Shown piece after piece: positions 16,916 to 26,132 of a stretch of 37,132 nucleotides of DNA. Under the pieces are notes generated by a model that was given only the letters and a program-made list of their open reading frames with translations, searched no databases and was not told the origin of the DNA. The stretch lies in the NCBI GenBank assembly GCA_964521025.1, contig CAZFPK010000030.1:1-37132 (forward strand), written 5' to 3'. The stretch is from DRTC01 sp964521025. GTDB taxonomy: Bacteria > Cloacimonadota > Cloacimonadia > Cloacimonadales > TCS61. Numbering within the stretch: position 1 is the stretch's first letter; each line of letters begins with the position of its first letter. The position numbers and the translations under genes were made by a program.

Positions 16916-18784
16916 ATGAAACAAATCTTTTCGATATTAATCTTCATGATGCTTTTTATACCCCTGGTTTCTACTCAGATGACAGTCGTTGGTGAAGTTT
17001 TCAGCGCAACCTGGTGAGGAAGTTGCCCGGCAGCAAGGAATGTGCTGTCTCAACTTTACGGAGCTCATCCGGATATGATCCCTCTTGTCTGGGATGTTGA
17101 TGATTCCTGGGGAAATGCAAGATATTGGTGGTATCCCGGCGATGGTTATGTTCCCTTTAATGTTATTGGAGGAAACATCCTTGATGTTCCATCCAGCTTT
17201 AGTTCTTTTGAAAATGCGTATTACACGACTGCAGCTACAATTAGTCCTTTAGAAATGACTGTTTCAACTGAATTATTAAGAAACCAATTGCTTGTTACTG
17301 CTGATATTTTAGTTACCGAAACCGTTACTTCCACAAATAATAAACTGTTTTTTGTAATTTCTTTGTTTGTTGAAGATGCTTCAGCCGATTATGTTAATAA
17401 AGTTGTAGCTTACAGCGGAGAAAGAAATTTTAACCTGACTCAGATCGGACAAGCAGTTCAGGAGCAGCATACATTCAATTTAAGTCCGAGTTGGGATTAT
17501 GCTGATATTCATGCTATTGCAGTTGTTCAGTCCTGGAGCGGAACAAAGGATATTTTACAAGCAGGACAATGTCAAATTCCTCCGGAAATAACAGTTACTT
17601 CCCCAAACGGAGGTGAAAACTGGATCATGAATACAACGCATGATATAACCTGGACAAGTGTCAATACAAGTGATAATGTGAAAATAGATCTTTTTATGGA
17701 TGATGCTTTTTATGCATCTATTGTAAGCAGTACGCATGATGATGGAACATATAACTGGCAAATTCCTGGTACTTATGAAGAAAGTACGCACTATAAAGTG
17801 AAAATTTCCGATATTAATGATCCTTCGACATTCGATCAAAGCGATGATTATTTTGGGATTTCCCCACCACCTGAACCTGAAATTTATGTTAATGTTTCGG
17901 AAGTTTCTTCTCTCTTAAATCCCGATGAAATAGATGATACTCAATCTTTTGAAATAACTAATATCGGAGATCCCGGCTCGAGTCTGACTTATGAAATCTC
18001 CTGGGAATATACCACAGTTAGATCAGCTGAAAGATCAAATTTTGAACATTCGGTTGTTAGAGGAACTCCCCACGAAGTTGCCGGTGAAATCCGCAACTAC
18101 GAAAGTTGGCTGGAGATAAATCCATTGTCCGGTGATTGCCTTTATAATGAGACTGACACGATCGATTTGATTTTCGATTCAACTGAATTAAATTCCGGTA
18201 CATATACAGCCCTGATCACGATCAGTAATAACGCTGATACTGACCGGTATATCGATGTTACTTTAGAAGTTACCGGGGATAGAGATGCGAATCATCCCGA
18301 TGATGTTACTTTTCAAGCCTGGATAACGACCAGACCGACAGAAATTCTTAATGAAAACAGTTATGGTTGCGATTATTATCCTGAAATTGGTTATATTCTT
18401 ATTCAATGCGGGACTTTTGCTACTCAATGGATTGCCGGAGATACTCTTCATGTCGAAGTTATCGATCCCATGACCGGACATACAGGTTGGAATGAATTTG
18501 TTCTTACTTCGGTATCATTTGAATATATGGATACAATATATTTAGCACCGGAAATTATCCCGGATTCTCCCCAAATAACCTCGGTTTATACAAGTGAAAC
18601 AGATATATATTTAAACTGGAATATTGTCGATGGAGCAACATCGTATTCTGTTTACAGTTGTTCGGATCCTTACGGGCTTTTCCCTGATGACTGGATCATA
18701 GAAGAAACCGGAATTATGAGCAATAGTTGGAATGACCAACTAACGGGAAGCAGGAAATATTTTGTCGTAACTGCGCATAATTGA
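16916..18784 (+). CDS. Selenoprotein 4: thioredoxin-like (U34-x-x-C) with Ig-like modules, no T9SS domain
   Basis: ATG 16916 with AAAGGAAA upstream; TGA 17015-17017 read as Sec34; 622 aa ending at a normal TGA. Signal peptide, then VVGEVFSATW-U34-G-S-C37-P, cis-proline GDGYVPFNVIGG (Pro80), and Omp28-like beta domain to about 220. Next are a Ser/Thr-rich Ig-like domain (ITVTSPNGGENWIMNTTHDI), a BACON/Hydin-like domain (WLEINPLSGDCLYNETD) and a C-terminal FN3 domain ending at VVTAHN. There is no NYPNPF sorting domain, and none in any frame before the next gene, so this one may stay periplasmic or use another route. It is close to selenoproteins 3 and 5 in its first 90 residues. It is probably co-transcribed with selenoprotein 3. 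Confidence 0.9.
17015..17056 (+). promoter_or_regulatory. Candidate SECIS of selenoprotein 4
   Basis: UGA at 17015-17017. The basal stem AAGTTG/CAACTT (17020-17025 with 17051-17056) encloses GGCAGCA/TGCTGTC (17029-17035 with 17043-17049, one G-U pair) around loop AGGAATG (17036-17042). The loop G is 20 nt after the UGA. This two-part stem is the longest of the six. Confidence 0.85.
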
Positions 18785-19192
18785 TGGTTTCTAAAAAAGA
18801 AGATTTTTGGTATTCTGTTCTTTCTTCGTAATATACTGCGGATGATGAAAAAATAGTCGAAGAATCTCATAACATATTGTTGCAATTGATTTTTCGATGC
18901 ATTTTATCCTGATCATGTCGAAGGTATCAATTGTCCAAATATTATCTTGAGAAAAAGATCGTAAAATTTACCTTTACAAAACAACAGCAGTTATCTTGTT
19001 TGGAAATGTGAGGTTTTAGTGAAAATGCAATTTGCAGCATAATTTTATCTTAAAGCTCCGGGGGAGCGATGGATCATCTCAGAATAGATGATTTTGATAT
19101 CCTCATCAGCTTATTTTTTTGATGTTCCCCTTCGGATAATATTATGTGAACAGTTTTTAGATTTTCCAAAAAAGTTTAAAGGAGTGAGCAAA
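18785..19192. other. Intergenic stretch with a degenerate dispersed-repeat copy
   Basis: About 408 bases, no convincing gene. 18858-18922 is a degenerate copy of the MITE-like repeat at 23400-23530 and 29011-29164 (shared AGAATCTCATAA... and TTTATCCTGA blocks). 19055-19140 has a CTCCGGGGGAG palindrome and other decayed repeat-like sequence. The ribosome binding site AAAGGAG of the next gene lies at its end. Confidence 0.55.
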
Positions 19193-21034
19193 ATGAAAAA
19201 AAATACCTTTCTCTTATTGCTGGGTATAATTCCAGCACTGGTTCTTGCGGATTTTTTTCTCACTGAAGAATTCGATACCGGAGTTTTTCCGCCAGCAGGA
19301 TGGAGTATCGATGATCACAGTTCTAATTGGAATGCAAATAATACTAATAATGCCGGCGGTGTTATTCCGGAAGCCAGATTTTCCTGGTCTCCTCAATTTA
19401 ATAATACTTCCAGATTAATAACTCCAACGATGGATTTAACCGGAGTGGATAATGTCTCTTTAGAATTCAAACATAATGTCGATCATTATCATACGGGTTA
19501 TTCTTTAGGTGTTGCTGCGATATATGACGGAGGTTCGTGGAACTCTATCTGGGAGATTAATCCAACCGCACCTGTACCTGCTGAAACTATTATTATTAAT
19601 CTGGAAGACTTTGCTTACTCCGATTTCCAATTATGCTGGTATTTTAACGGTGATTCCTATAATATCAATTACTGGTATATCGATGATATCTACCTTTACA
19701 ATAATCTCGAACACGATGTCAGTGTTACTGAAATCCTTCTTGATCCCCAATATGAACCAGGAACCGAGATAATCCCCAGAGCATATATTAAAAACAATGG
19801 ATTAAATACTGAAACTTTCGATGTTACCTGTGACATTTTTGCTGCTGATATTTTACTTTATTCAAATACTCATACTCCTATTACTATCGAACCTACCCAG
19901 GAACAATTGATTTCTTTTGATCCCTATATTCTGGAATACGAAAATGAATTGTATGAAGTTAAGGTTTATACGAACTTAGCCGGAGATATGGATCTGACTA
20001 ACGATCTGATGACAAAATGGATAAATACTTATACTACGGAAAGAGAGATGGTTGTCCTGGAAATGGCTATGGGAACCTGGAGCGGATATTGTCCCGGAGC
20101 TGCAATGGGAGCGGATGACCTGGTAAATAACGGACATGATGTCGCTGTGGTTCAATATCATACCGGCGATGATTATGAAAATCCAGCAAGCAACACTCGT
20201 ATTGAATATTACACGATTGCATCTTATCCAACAGCTATTTTTGATGGCCTAGAACGAAACACGGAAGGAAGTCATACCCAGAGTTTATATAGTAGTTATC
20301 TGCCGATTTATAACCAGAGAAAAGAAATAAAAACCGCATTCAATGTTGAAATCGTCAGCGACAGTACGGTTAACGATCGTTATTACTTCAATGTTCAAAT
20401 TGAAAAAACCGCTCCTATCTCTTATGAAAATCTCGTTCTCCAAACAGTATTGACTCGATCCAATATTATGGTAGATTGGCAAGGTCAGGATCACTTGAAT
20501 TTTGTCGAATTCCAGATGATTCCGAATGCGAACGGAACACCTGTTGATTTGATGGAAGTTGATACTCTGGACACACATCTTAATTTCTATTTAAGTCATT
20601 TATTACCGATTGAAGATTTTGAATTAGTAGCCTTTATCCAGAATATGGATACAAAAGAAATTCTGCAGGGAATCAAAATTCCTGTAGAAAATTTAGAAAC
20701 GGCAATCGATGAGTTAACTACTTCTCAAACTAAAACCAGGCTTTTGGGAAATTATCCAAACCCATTTATTATCAATAGCTCGGGAAAGAATACAACTTCT
20801 ATTTCATTTCAATTAGATAAAAAAAATAATGAAAATTCAACTATCAAGATCTTTAATGTTAAAGGTCAGTTAATTAAGGAATTCAAGAATATTCCAACCG
20901 ATAATACCAAAGGAACTGTGAGTTGGAATGGCAAAGATAAAAATAACCGGACTGTTTCTACCGGAATTTATTTCTATCGATTAATTAATAATGATTTTTC
21001 GATGACAAAAAAAATGCTGATTTTAAACAATTAA
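19193..21034 (+). CDS. Choice-of-anchor J plus Omp28-like protein with Ser at the Sec position, T9SS cargo
   Basis: ATG 19193 with AAAGGAG upstream; 613 aa (a longer in-frame start at 19088 would bury the signal peptide). Signal peptide (MKKNTFLLLLGIIPALVLA), then a cleaved-adhesin/choice-of-anchor-J domain (EEFDTGVFPPAGWSIDDHS to NYWYIDDIYLYNN, about 20-180), a CARDB-like segment, then the Omp28-like thioredoxin domain with M-G-T-W-S297-G-Y-C300-P and cis-proline TIASYPTAIFDG (Pro346), and a T9SS sorting domain (NYPNPFIINS to KKMLILNN). Codon 297 is AGC, where its neighbours have TGA, so the two-residue redox site is reduced to one Cys. It may be redox-dead, act as a monothiol enzyme, or be a binding protein. 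Selenoprotein 5 starts 13 bases downstream, so the two are likely co-transcribed. Confidence 0.85.
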   Translation: MKKNTFLLLLGIIPALVLADFFLTEEFDTGVFPPAGWSIDDHSSNWNANNTNNAGGVIPEARFSWSPQFNNTSRLITPTMDLTGVDNVSLEFKHNVDHYHTGYSLGVAAIYDGGSWNSIWEINPTAPVPAETIIINLEDFAYSDFQLCWYFNGDSYNINYWYIDDIYLYNNLEHDVSVTEILLDPQYEPGTEIIPRAYIKNNGLNTETFDVTCDIFAADILLYSNTHTPITIEPTQEQLISFDPYILEYENELYEVKVYTNLAGDMDLTNDLMTKWINTYTTEREMVVLEMAMGTWSGYCPGAAMGADDLVNNGHDVAVVQYHTGDDYENPASNTRIEYYTIASYPTAIFDGLERNTEGSHTQSLYSSYLPIYNQRKEIKTAFNVEIVSDSTVNDRYYFNVQIEKTAPISYENLVLQTVLTRSNIMVDWQGQDHLNFVEFQMIPNANGTPVDLMEVDTLDTHLNFYLSHLLPIEDFELVAFIQNMDTKEILQGIKIPVENLETAIDELTTSQTKTRLLGNYPNPFIINSSGKNTTSISFQLDKKNNENSTIKIFNVKGQLIKEFKNIPTDNTKGTVSWNGKDKNNRTVSTGIYFYRLINNDFSMTKKMLILNN

Positions 21035-21047
21035 AATGGAGGAAAAA

Positions 21048-23264
21048 ATGAAGAAATATTGTTTAATTATCCTGTTATTTTCCCTTTCTGCTTTTATTTT
21101 TGCAACTCAGATGAATGTCGTGGGAGAAGTATTCAGTGCAACCTGGTGAGGAAGTTGTCCGACAGCAAGGGACTTGCTGGCTCAACTTTATACAGCACAT
21201 CCGGATTTGATACCTTTAGTTTGGGATACTGATGATGCATGGGGAGGTAGTCGTTACAGTTGGTACCCGGGAAATGGTTATGTTCCCTGGGTTATTGTCG
21301 GTGGAAATATCGAACCGACTTGGAGTAGTTACACTTCCTATAACAATGCATATCAACAGACTTACGCAGTCATTAGTCCTCTCGATATGAGTTTAGAAAT
21401 GACTATGGCAAGAAACGATCTGCTCGTTACAGCGAATATCGAAGTAACGGAAAATATCACTTCAACAGATAATAAGATATTTTTCGCTATTTCCAAATTT
21501 GTAGAAGATCCATCCGCTGATTATGTTAATAAAGTGGTTGCTTATTCCGGAGAAGCAGATTTTCCTTTAACCGATGTCGGACAATCGGGAACAATGGATT
21601 TTACATTTACTCTCGAACCCGAATGGGATTTGGCAGATATCAATGCTGTTGTCGTCGTGCAGTCATGGACAGGAATAAAAGATATCCTGCAAGCTGCTAC
21701 TACTTCTTTTACAGGATTACTACCAATGTTTGGCACGAATGTAACGGAAGGTCCGGCGGATCTGTTTGTTCAATTTACTAATAACTCTTTCCCGCAGGCA
21801 GGGATCGACCTTTTTGAATGGGATCTAAACGGTGACGGAGAATTTGACACTAATGATGAAAATCCGTTTTATATCTACGACACTCCGGGAACTTATGATA
21901 TAACTTTAAGGATAACGCAAGGTGAAGAAACTGCCGAAATTACTCAAGAAGATTATATTACTGTTACTGATGGTTCCGATATTTCGGGAAATCTCTCCGG
22001 CAGCTGGACTGCTGATAATAGCCCTTATACAATAACAGGAAATGCTGAAATTGCCGAAGGTGATTTTTTAACTATCGAACCCGGAACAGAAATCGTTGTC
22101 AACAACAGCAGCATTATGGTTTATGGTCTTCTTACAGCCGAAGGTCGTGATGAAAACCAGATTATTTTCGATTCCGATAATTCCTGGTTTGGAATATTCT
22201 TCGATGATACGAATGAGGACAATGTTCTCAATAATTGTTTGATCTCAGGTTCTATTGCAAGTGCGGTTGCTATCGATAATGCAAAAGTCGATATCATCAA
22301 TTGCCGCATTTTTAATAATACAGGAACAAATATCGGAGCAGCCATCGATGTTGACAATACTGACGATGTCTTGATCCATAACACTGTTATCTCCAATAAT
22401 TCCAATGACGGAACTGCCGGCGTGATCAGGTTCAATAACTCCAATCCGGAATTTACCAATAATATTATCGTCAATAATTCCGGGACAATCGGGGGTGTTA
22501 TCTGTCTAAAAAGTGGTTCTGATGTAACATTCCTGAATAACACGATCGCTAATAATTTTTGTGATTCAGGTATGATCTTCGTCTTTAATTCTACTCCTGT
22601 TTTCAAAAACTCGATCATCATTAATAATGGAGAAATGTTTACTTTGATCAATAGTGAACCCGTTGTTGTGTATTCGTGTATAACAGGTGGTTATGACGGT
22701 TTGGGAAATATCGATGCTGATCCGATGTTTATCGATCCTACGGACGGAGACGGTCCGGATTATGACGGACTTGCCGCATTATGGCATCTCCAGGAAAGTT
22801 CTCCTTGTATCGATGCAGGTCATCCTTCATCCACTTATAACGATGTGGAAGATCCGGAAAATCCCGGTTTTGCTCTTTATCCGGCAATGGGAACTTTATT
22901 AAACGATATGGGAGCATTCGGCGGACAGGGATTTGCTGATTTTGTCGGAATCGAAGAAGAAAATCAAATCACGGAAACGGTCATTCAAAACAGGATAAAT
23001 ATATATCCAAATCCTTTTGTAAATTTCACTCATATTTCGTTACAATTAAATGCGGAAGATAAAAAACTTCCGGTAAAACTGGGAGTGTACAACATCAAAG
23101 GACAATTGGTTAAAACAATTTTGAATAATAAAATCGTTATTGATCAATTCTTGTTCTGGGATGGTTTGGACAATTCCGGGAAAAGAGTAACCAGCGGAAT
23201 TTATCTCCTTAGAATGGAAACGAACTCTACTAACAATATCAAGAAAGTGATGATGCTCAAATAG
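21048..23264 (+). CDS. Selenoprotein 5: thioredoxin-like (U34-x-x-C), PKD, beta-helix, T9SS cargo
   Basis: ATG 21048 with ATGGAGG upstream; TGA 21147-21149 read as Sec34; 738 aa ending at TAG. Signal peptide, VVGEVFSATW-U34-G-S-C37-P, cis-proline GNGYVPWVIVGG (Pro80), Omp28-like beta domain to about 220, then a PKD domain (WDLNGDGEFDTNDENP), a right-handed beta-helix (about 315-610, repeated NNTxIxNN turns) and a T9SS sorting domain (IYPNPFVNFT to KKVMMLK). Selenoprotein 6 has the same domain order throughout, so the two are duplicates. The helix is the same module as in the 10780 gene, which suggests a surface-displayed binding scaffold carrying a redox head. A strong terminator follows. Confidence 0.93.
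21147..21188 (+). promoter_or_regulatory. Candidate SECIS of selenoprotein 5
   Basis: UGA at 21147-21149. The basal stem AAGTTG/CAACTT (21152-21157 with 21183-21188) encloses a perfect 7-bp stem CAGCAAG/CTTGCTG (21163-21169 with 21173-21179) and loop GGA (21170-21172). The loop G is 21 nt after the UGA. Confidence 0.85.
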
Positions 23265-23330
23265 TCCAAATTGACCTGTTTTTGAACTTTTGATCGTTCA
23301 TCATTTTAATCAGGAAATTAGAAATCTTTT

Positions 23331-23383
23331 AAACTGAACTTCATTTACGATAAAATCATCGTAATGGAGTTCAGTTTTTTTTT
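23331..23383 (+). terminator. Strong intrinsic terminator after selenoprotein 5
   Basis: Arms 23331-23351 and 23358-23377 form a stem of about 19 pairs with one bulge (AAACTGAACT pairs with AGTTCAGTTT, ACGAT with ATCGT), followed by a run of nine T. It ends the transcript of the Ser paralogue and selenoprotein 5. Confidence 0.85.
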
Positions 23384-23399
23384 ATAAATCTGAAGGTTT

Positions 23400-23530
23400 C
23401 GTAAAAAGTCATTTTATATCATTATGAGTCCCGGGTCACTGCTCGGGAAAGAATCTCATAAAATGTTGGTACTATTGATCTTTCGACTACGCTCAAGATG
23501 ACAGTTCTCGTAAATTTTTGACTTTTTACG
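23400..23530. mobile_element. MITE-like element, copy A, with 11-bp perfect terminal inverted repeats
   Basis: CGTAAAAAGTC (23400-23410) and GACTTTTTACG (23520-23530) bound 131 bases without a real gene. Inside are GAGTCCCGGGTCACTGCTCGGGA and CTCAAGATGACAGTTCTCG blocks that recur, inverted, at 29011-29164. It lies in the spacer between selenoproteins 5 and 6. The rest of that spacer (23531-23769) has no gene; it ends with the ribosome binding site of selenoprotein 6. Confidence 0.7.
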
Positions 23531-23769
23531 AGTTCATCAAATCTAACCTTCTTAAACTTCATCATATTAGAGTTCTTCAACAAATGAAATTGTCTTGCGA
23601 GTAGTCTTGCAATGGAACTCATTTTATTATTTTCAAGCAACTTTACATGTAAGAAAATCCAGAATATATTCCTGAATCTATAATTTTATTTTTAAAATTA
23701 TCCTTCCTTTCATATTTGGTATTGTTTTTGCATAATTTTGAAATCAGAAACTGAAAATAAGGAGGAAAG

Positions 23770-25998
23770 ATGGAAAAAAAAACAACGACCTTGATGATAC
23801 TTATCCTATTGACTATTTTCGCGTATTCTACACCTATGAAAGTTGTAGGAGAAGTATTCAGTACAACGAGTTGACCTGGTTGTCCACCGGCGAGGTCTTC
23901 GCTGTCCCAATTATATGATATTTATGGAGATGAAAATTTAATTCCCTTAGTTTGGGATGCCAATGAAATCGATGGAAATGAGCGTTATTGGTGGTATCCC
24001 GGAGACGGATTTGTTCCTTTTCCTGCTTTTGGAGGGATCATTTTTCCAGATGAAAATGATTTTTCAACCTATGAAGATGCTTATCAGCAGATTTCCCAAA
24101 TCCAAAGTCCATTAGAAATGTCTGTTGAAATGACATCGACCGGCACTCATTTAGTTCTTTCGACAGAGATCGAAGTAACGGGTAGTATTACTTCCACAAA
24201 TAATAAATTGTTTTTTGTGATCTCAAAATATGTGCCTGATTATGAAGCGGATTATGTGAATAAAGTGATGGCATATTCCGGTGAGATTGATTTTAATATA
24301 ACTGAAATTGGTGAAATAATGCATGCTGAACATTCTTTCGAACTTGATCCTGATTGGGATTTGACTGAAATAAATGCAGTTGCGATCGTTCAATCGTGGA
24401 CAGATTCAAAAGATATTCTGCAAGCTGCATCCTATTCATTTTCCGGTATAATTCCCATGTTTTCGACAAATGTCCAGACCGGACCTCCAAGATTGTCGGT
24501 ACAATTTACGGATTGTTCCTTTTCTGAGGATGGAATTGTTTCCTGGGAATGGGATCTGGACGGGGATTATTTAATTGATTCTTTTGAGCAAAATCCCAAT
24601 TTCATATATAATGAAGAAGGAAGTTATGATATCACATTATGGATCCATGATAGTTATGAGACTGTAGAAACTACTTTTGAGAACTACATCACAGTAACTG
24701 ATTGTTCAAACATATCGGGAGCTCTTTCCGGGTTCTGGACTGCTACTAATAATCCGTACATAATTACGGATGATGTTTATATCAACGAAGAAAGCGCATT
24801 ACTAATTGGACCAAGAGTAGAAATAATCGTACAGAATAACAGTCAAATCGAAGTTTTCGGAAGAATGGCTGTCAATACTTACAGGTCAAATCCTGTTGTT
24901 TTTACATCTGATTCAGTATGGCAAGGAATCAAGTTCACAAATACACAAGAAAGCAATACATTTTATAATTGTCATATCTCAAATGCGAACAATTGTGCGA
25001 TCTATGTCGAATCTTCCATTGTGGAGATCACAAATTGCAGGATTTTCGGGAATTCGGGAACAAATTTGGGAGCTGCGGTCAATGTTTTGAATAGTGATGA
25101 TATTTTACTTCATAATAATGTGATTTCCAATAATATTAATTCAGGTTCAGCGGGAGTTCTTAACTTCGATAACTCCAATCCGACTGTTACCAATAACATC
25201 ATTGTCAACAATACCGGAAATTCAGGAGGAATAATCAGTTGCTTCGATTCTTCCAATGGAAGTTTTGTGAACAATACGATTTCCAATAATCTTTCCGAAA
25301 GCGGGAGAATTTTCCTCCAGGATTCTTCTCCGGTTTTCAAAAATTCGATATTAGCCGAAAATGGTGAGCTTTTTGAATCGATAAATGCAGCTCCGGTTGT
25401 TGTTTATTCCCAAGCTTATGAAGCATTGGAAGGTTTGGGCAATATTCTTGATGATCCTCTTTTTGTTGAACCCTCGGAAGGCGATGGTGCAGAATTTGAC
25501 GGACTTTCTGCTCATTGGTATTTGGAAGATAATTCTCCCTGCATCGATACAGGACATCCTTCCGAAACCTATAATGATGTCGAAGATCCTGAAAATCCCG
25601 GATTTGCTCTTTTCCCGGCAATGGGTTTATTGAGAAATGACATGGGAGCATTCGGCGGGGATGGTTTTGCTGATTTTGTCGGCATCGAAGATCAGGAACA
25701 AATAGATCAATTGACTGTTTTGAACAAGATAAATGTCTATCCAAATCCATTCGGGACTTCTACAAATATCGCTTTACAATTACATGCGGAAGATCAAAAA
25801 TTACCTGTTAAACTGGGAGTTTACAACATCAAAGGACAATTAGTTAAAACGATTGTAAATAATTATATTGTTAATGATCATATCCTGAACTGGAATGGGA
25901 ATGATAAATCAGGAGAAAAAGTCGCCAGCGGAATTTATTTCCTGAGACTGGAAACGAATTCCACTACTAACATCGAAAAACTGTTGTTGATCAAATAG
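23770..25998 (+). CDS. Selenoprotein 6: thioredoxin-like (U35-x-x-C), PKD, beta-helix, T9SS cargo
   Basis: ATG 23770 with AAGGAGGAAAG upstream; TGA 23872-23874 read as Sec35; 742 aa ending at TAG. Signal peptide, VVGEVFSTTS-U35-P-G-C38-P, cis-proline GDGFVPFPAFGG (Pro83), Omp28-like beta region, PKD domain (WDLDGDYLIDSFEQNP), beta-helix and sorting domain (VYPNPFGTST to EKLLLIK). It resembles selenoprotein 5 along the whole length. Pro directly after Sec (U-P-G-C) differs from the U-G-x-C of its closest relatives and would alter the active-site turn and redox potential. Its spacer from selenoprotein 5 contains a terminator, so it should have its own promoter. Default annotation would start at 24118 and lose the first 116 residues. 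Confidence 0.92.
23872..23913 (+). promoter_or_regulatory. Candidate SECIS of selenoprotein 6, GGUCU loop
   Basis: UGA at 23872-23874. CGGCGA (23888-23893) pairs with TCGCTG (23899-23904, one G-U) around loop GGTCT (23894-23898), identical to the fdhF loop. The basal stem TGGTTG/CAATTA (23877-23882 with 23908-23913) uses two G-U pairs. The loop G is 20 nt after the UGA. Confidence 0.87.
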
Positions 25999-26018
25999 AT
26001 CGTATGTTGTTCGAGAAA

Positions 26019-26036
26019 AGCAGAACAAGTTCTGCT
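26019..26036. repeat. Palindrome AGCAGAAC-AA-GTTCTGCT
   Basis: 8-bp perfect arms with loop AA, just after selenoprotein 6 and before its terminator. It resembles the 819-837 hairpin. Confidence 0.5.
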
Positions 26037-26043
26037 CTACAAT

Positions 26044-26069
26044 AAACGGGGAAATATCCCCGTTTTTTT
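26044..26069 (+). terminator. Intrinsic terminator after selenoprotein 6
   Basis: AAACGGGGA (26044-26052), loop AATA, TCCCCGTTT (26057-26065), followed by more T. It separates the selenoprotein cluster from argF. Confidence 0.9.
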
Positions 26070-26132
26070 ATGATAAAATCCTTGCTCAAAAAACCATTCT
26101 ATGAATTTTTGTAAAAAAATTTAGGAGATACA

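Noticed and set aside
7898..23874. UGA reassigned to Trp or Gly genome-wide
   Set aside because: dsbD, the inositol-phosphatase-like gene, the ABC-F gene, the methyltransferase and selenoprotein 4 itself all end at UGA at the expected family length (dsbD slightly short), and no other conserved gene here has an internal UGA.
7898..23874. Sequencing errors or pseudogenes as cause of the internal stops
   Set aside because: Six genes have the stop at the same motif position, with intact frames before and after and hairpins following. Random decay would not do this.
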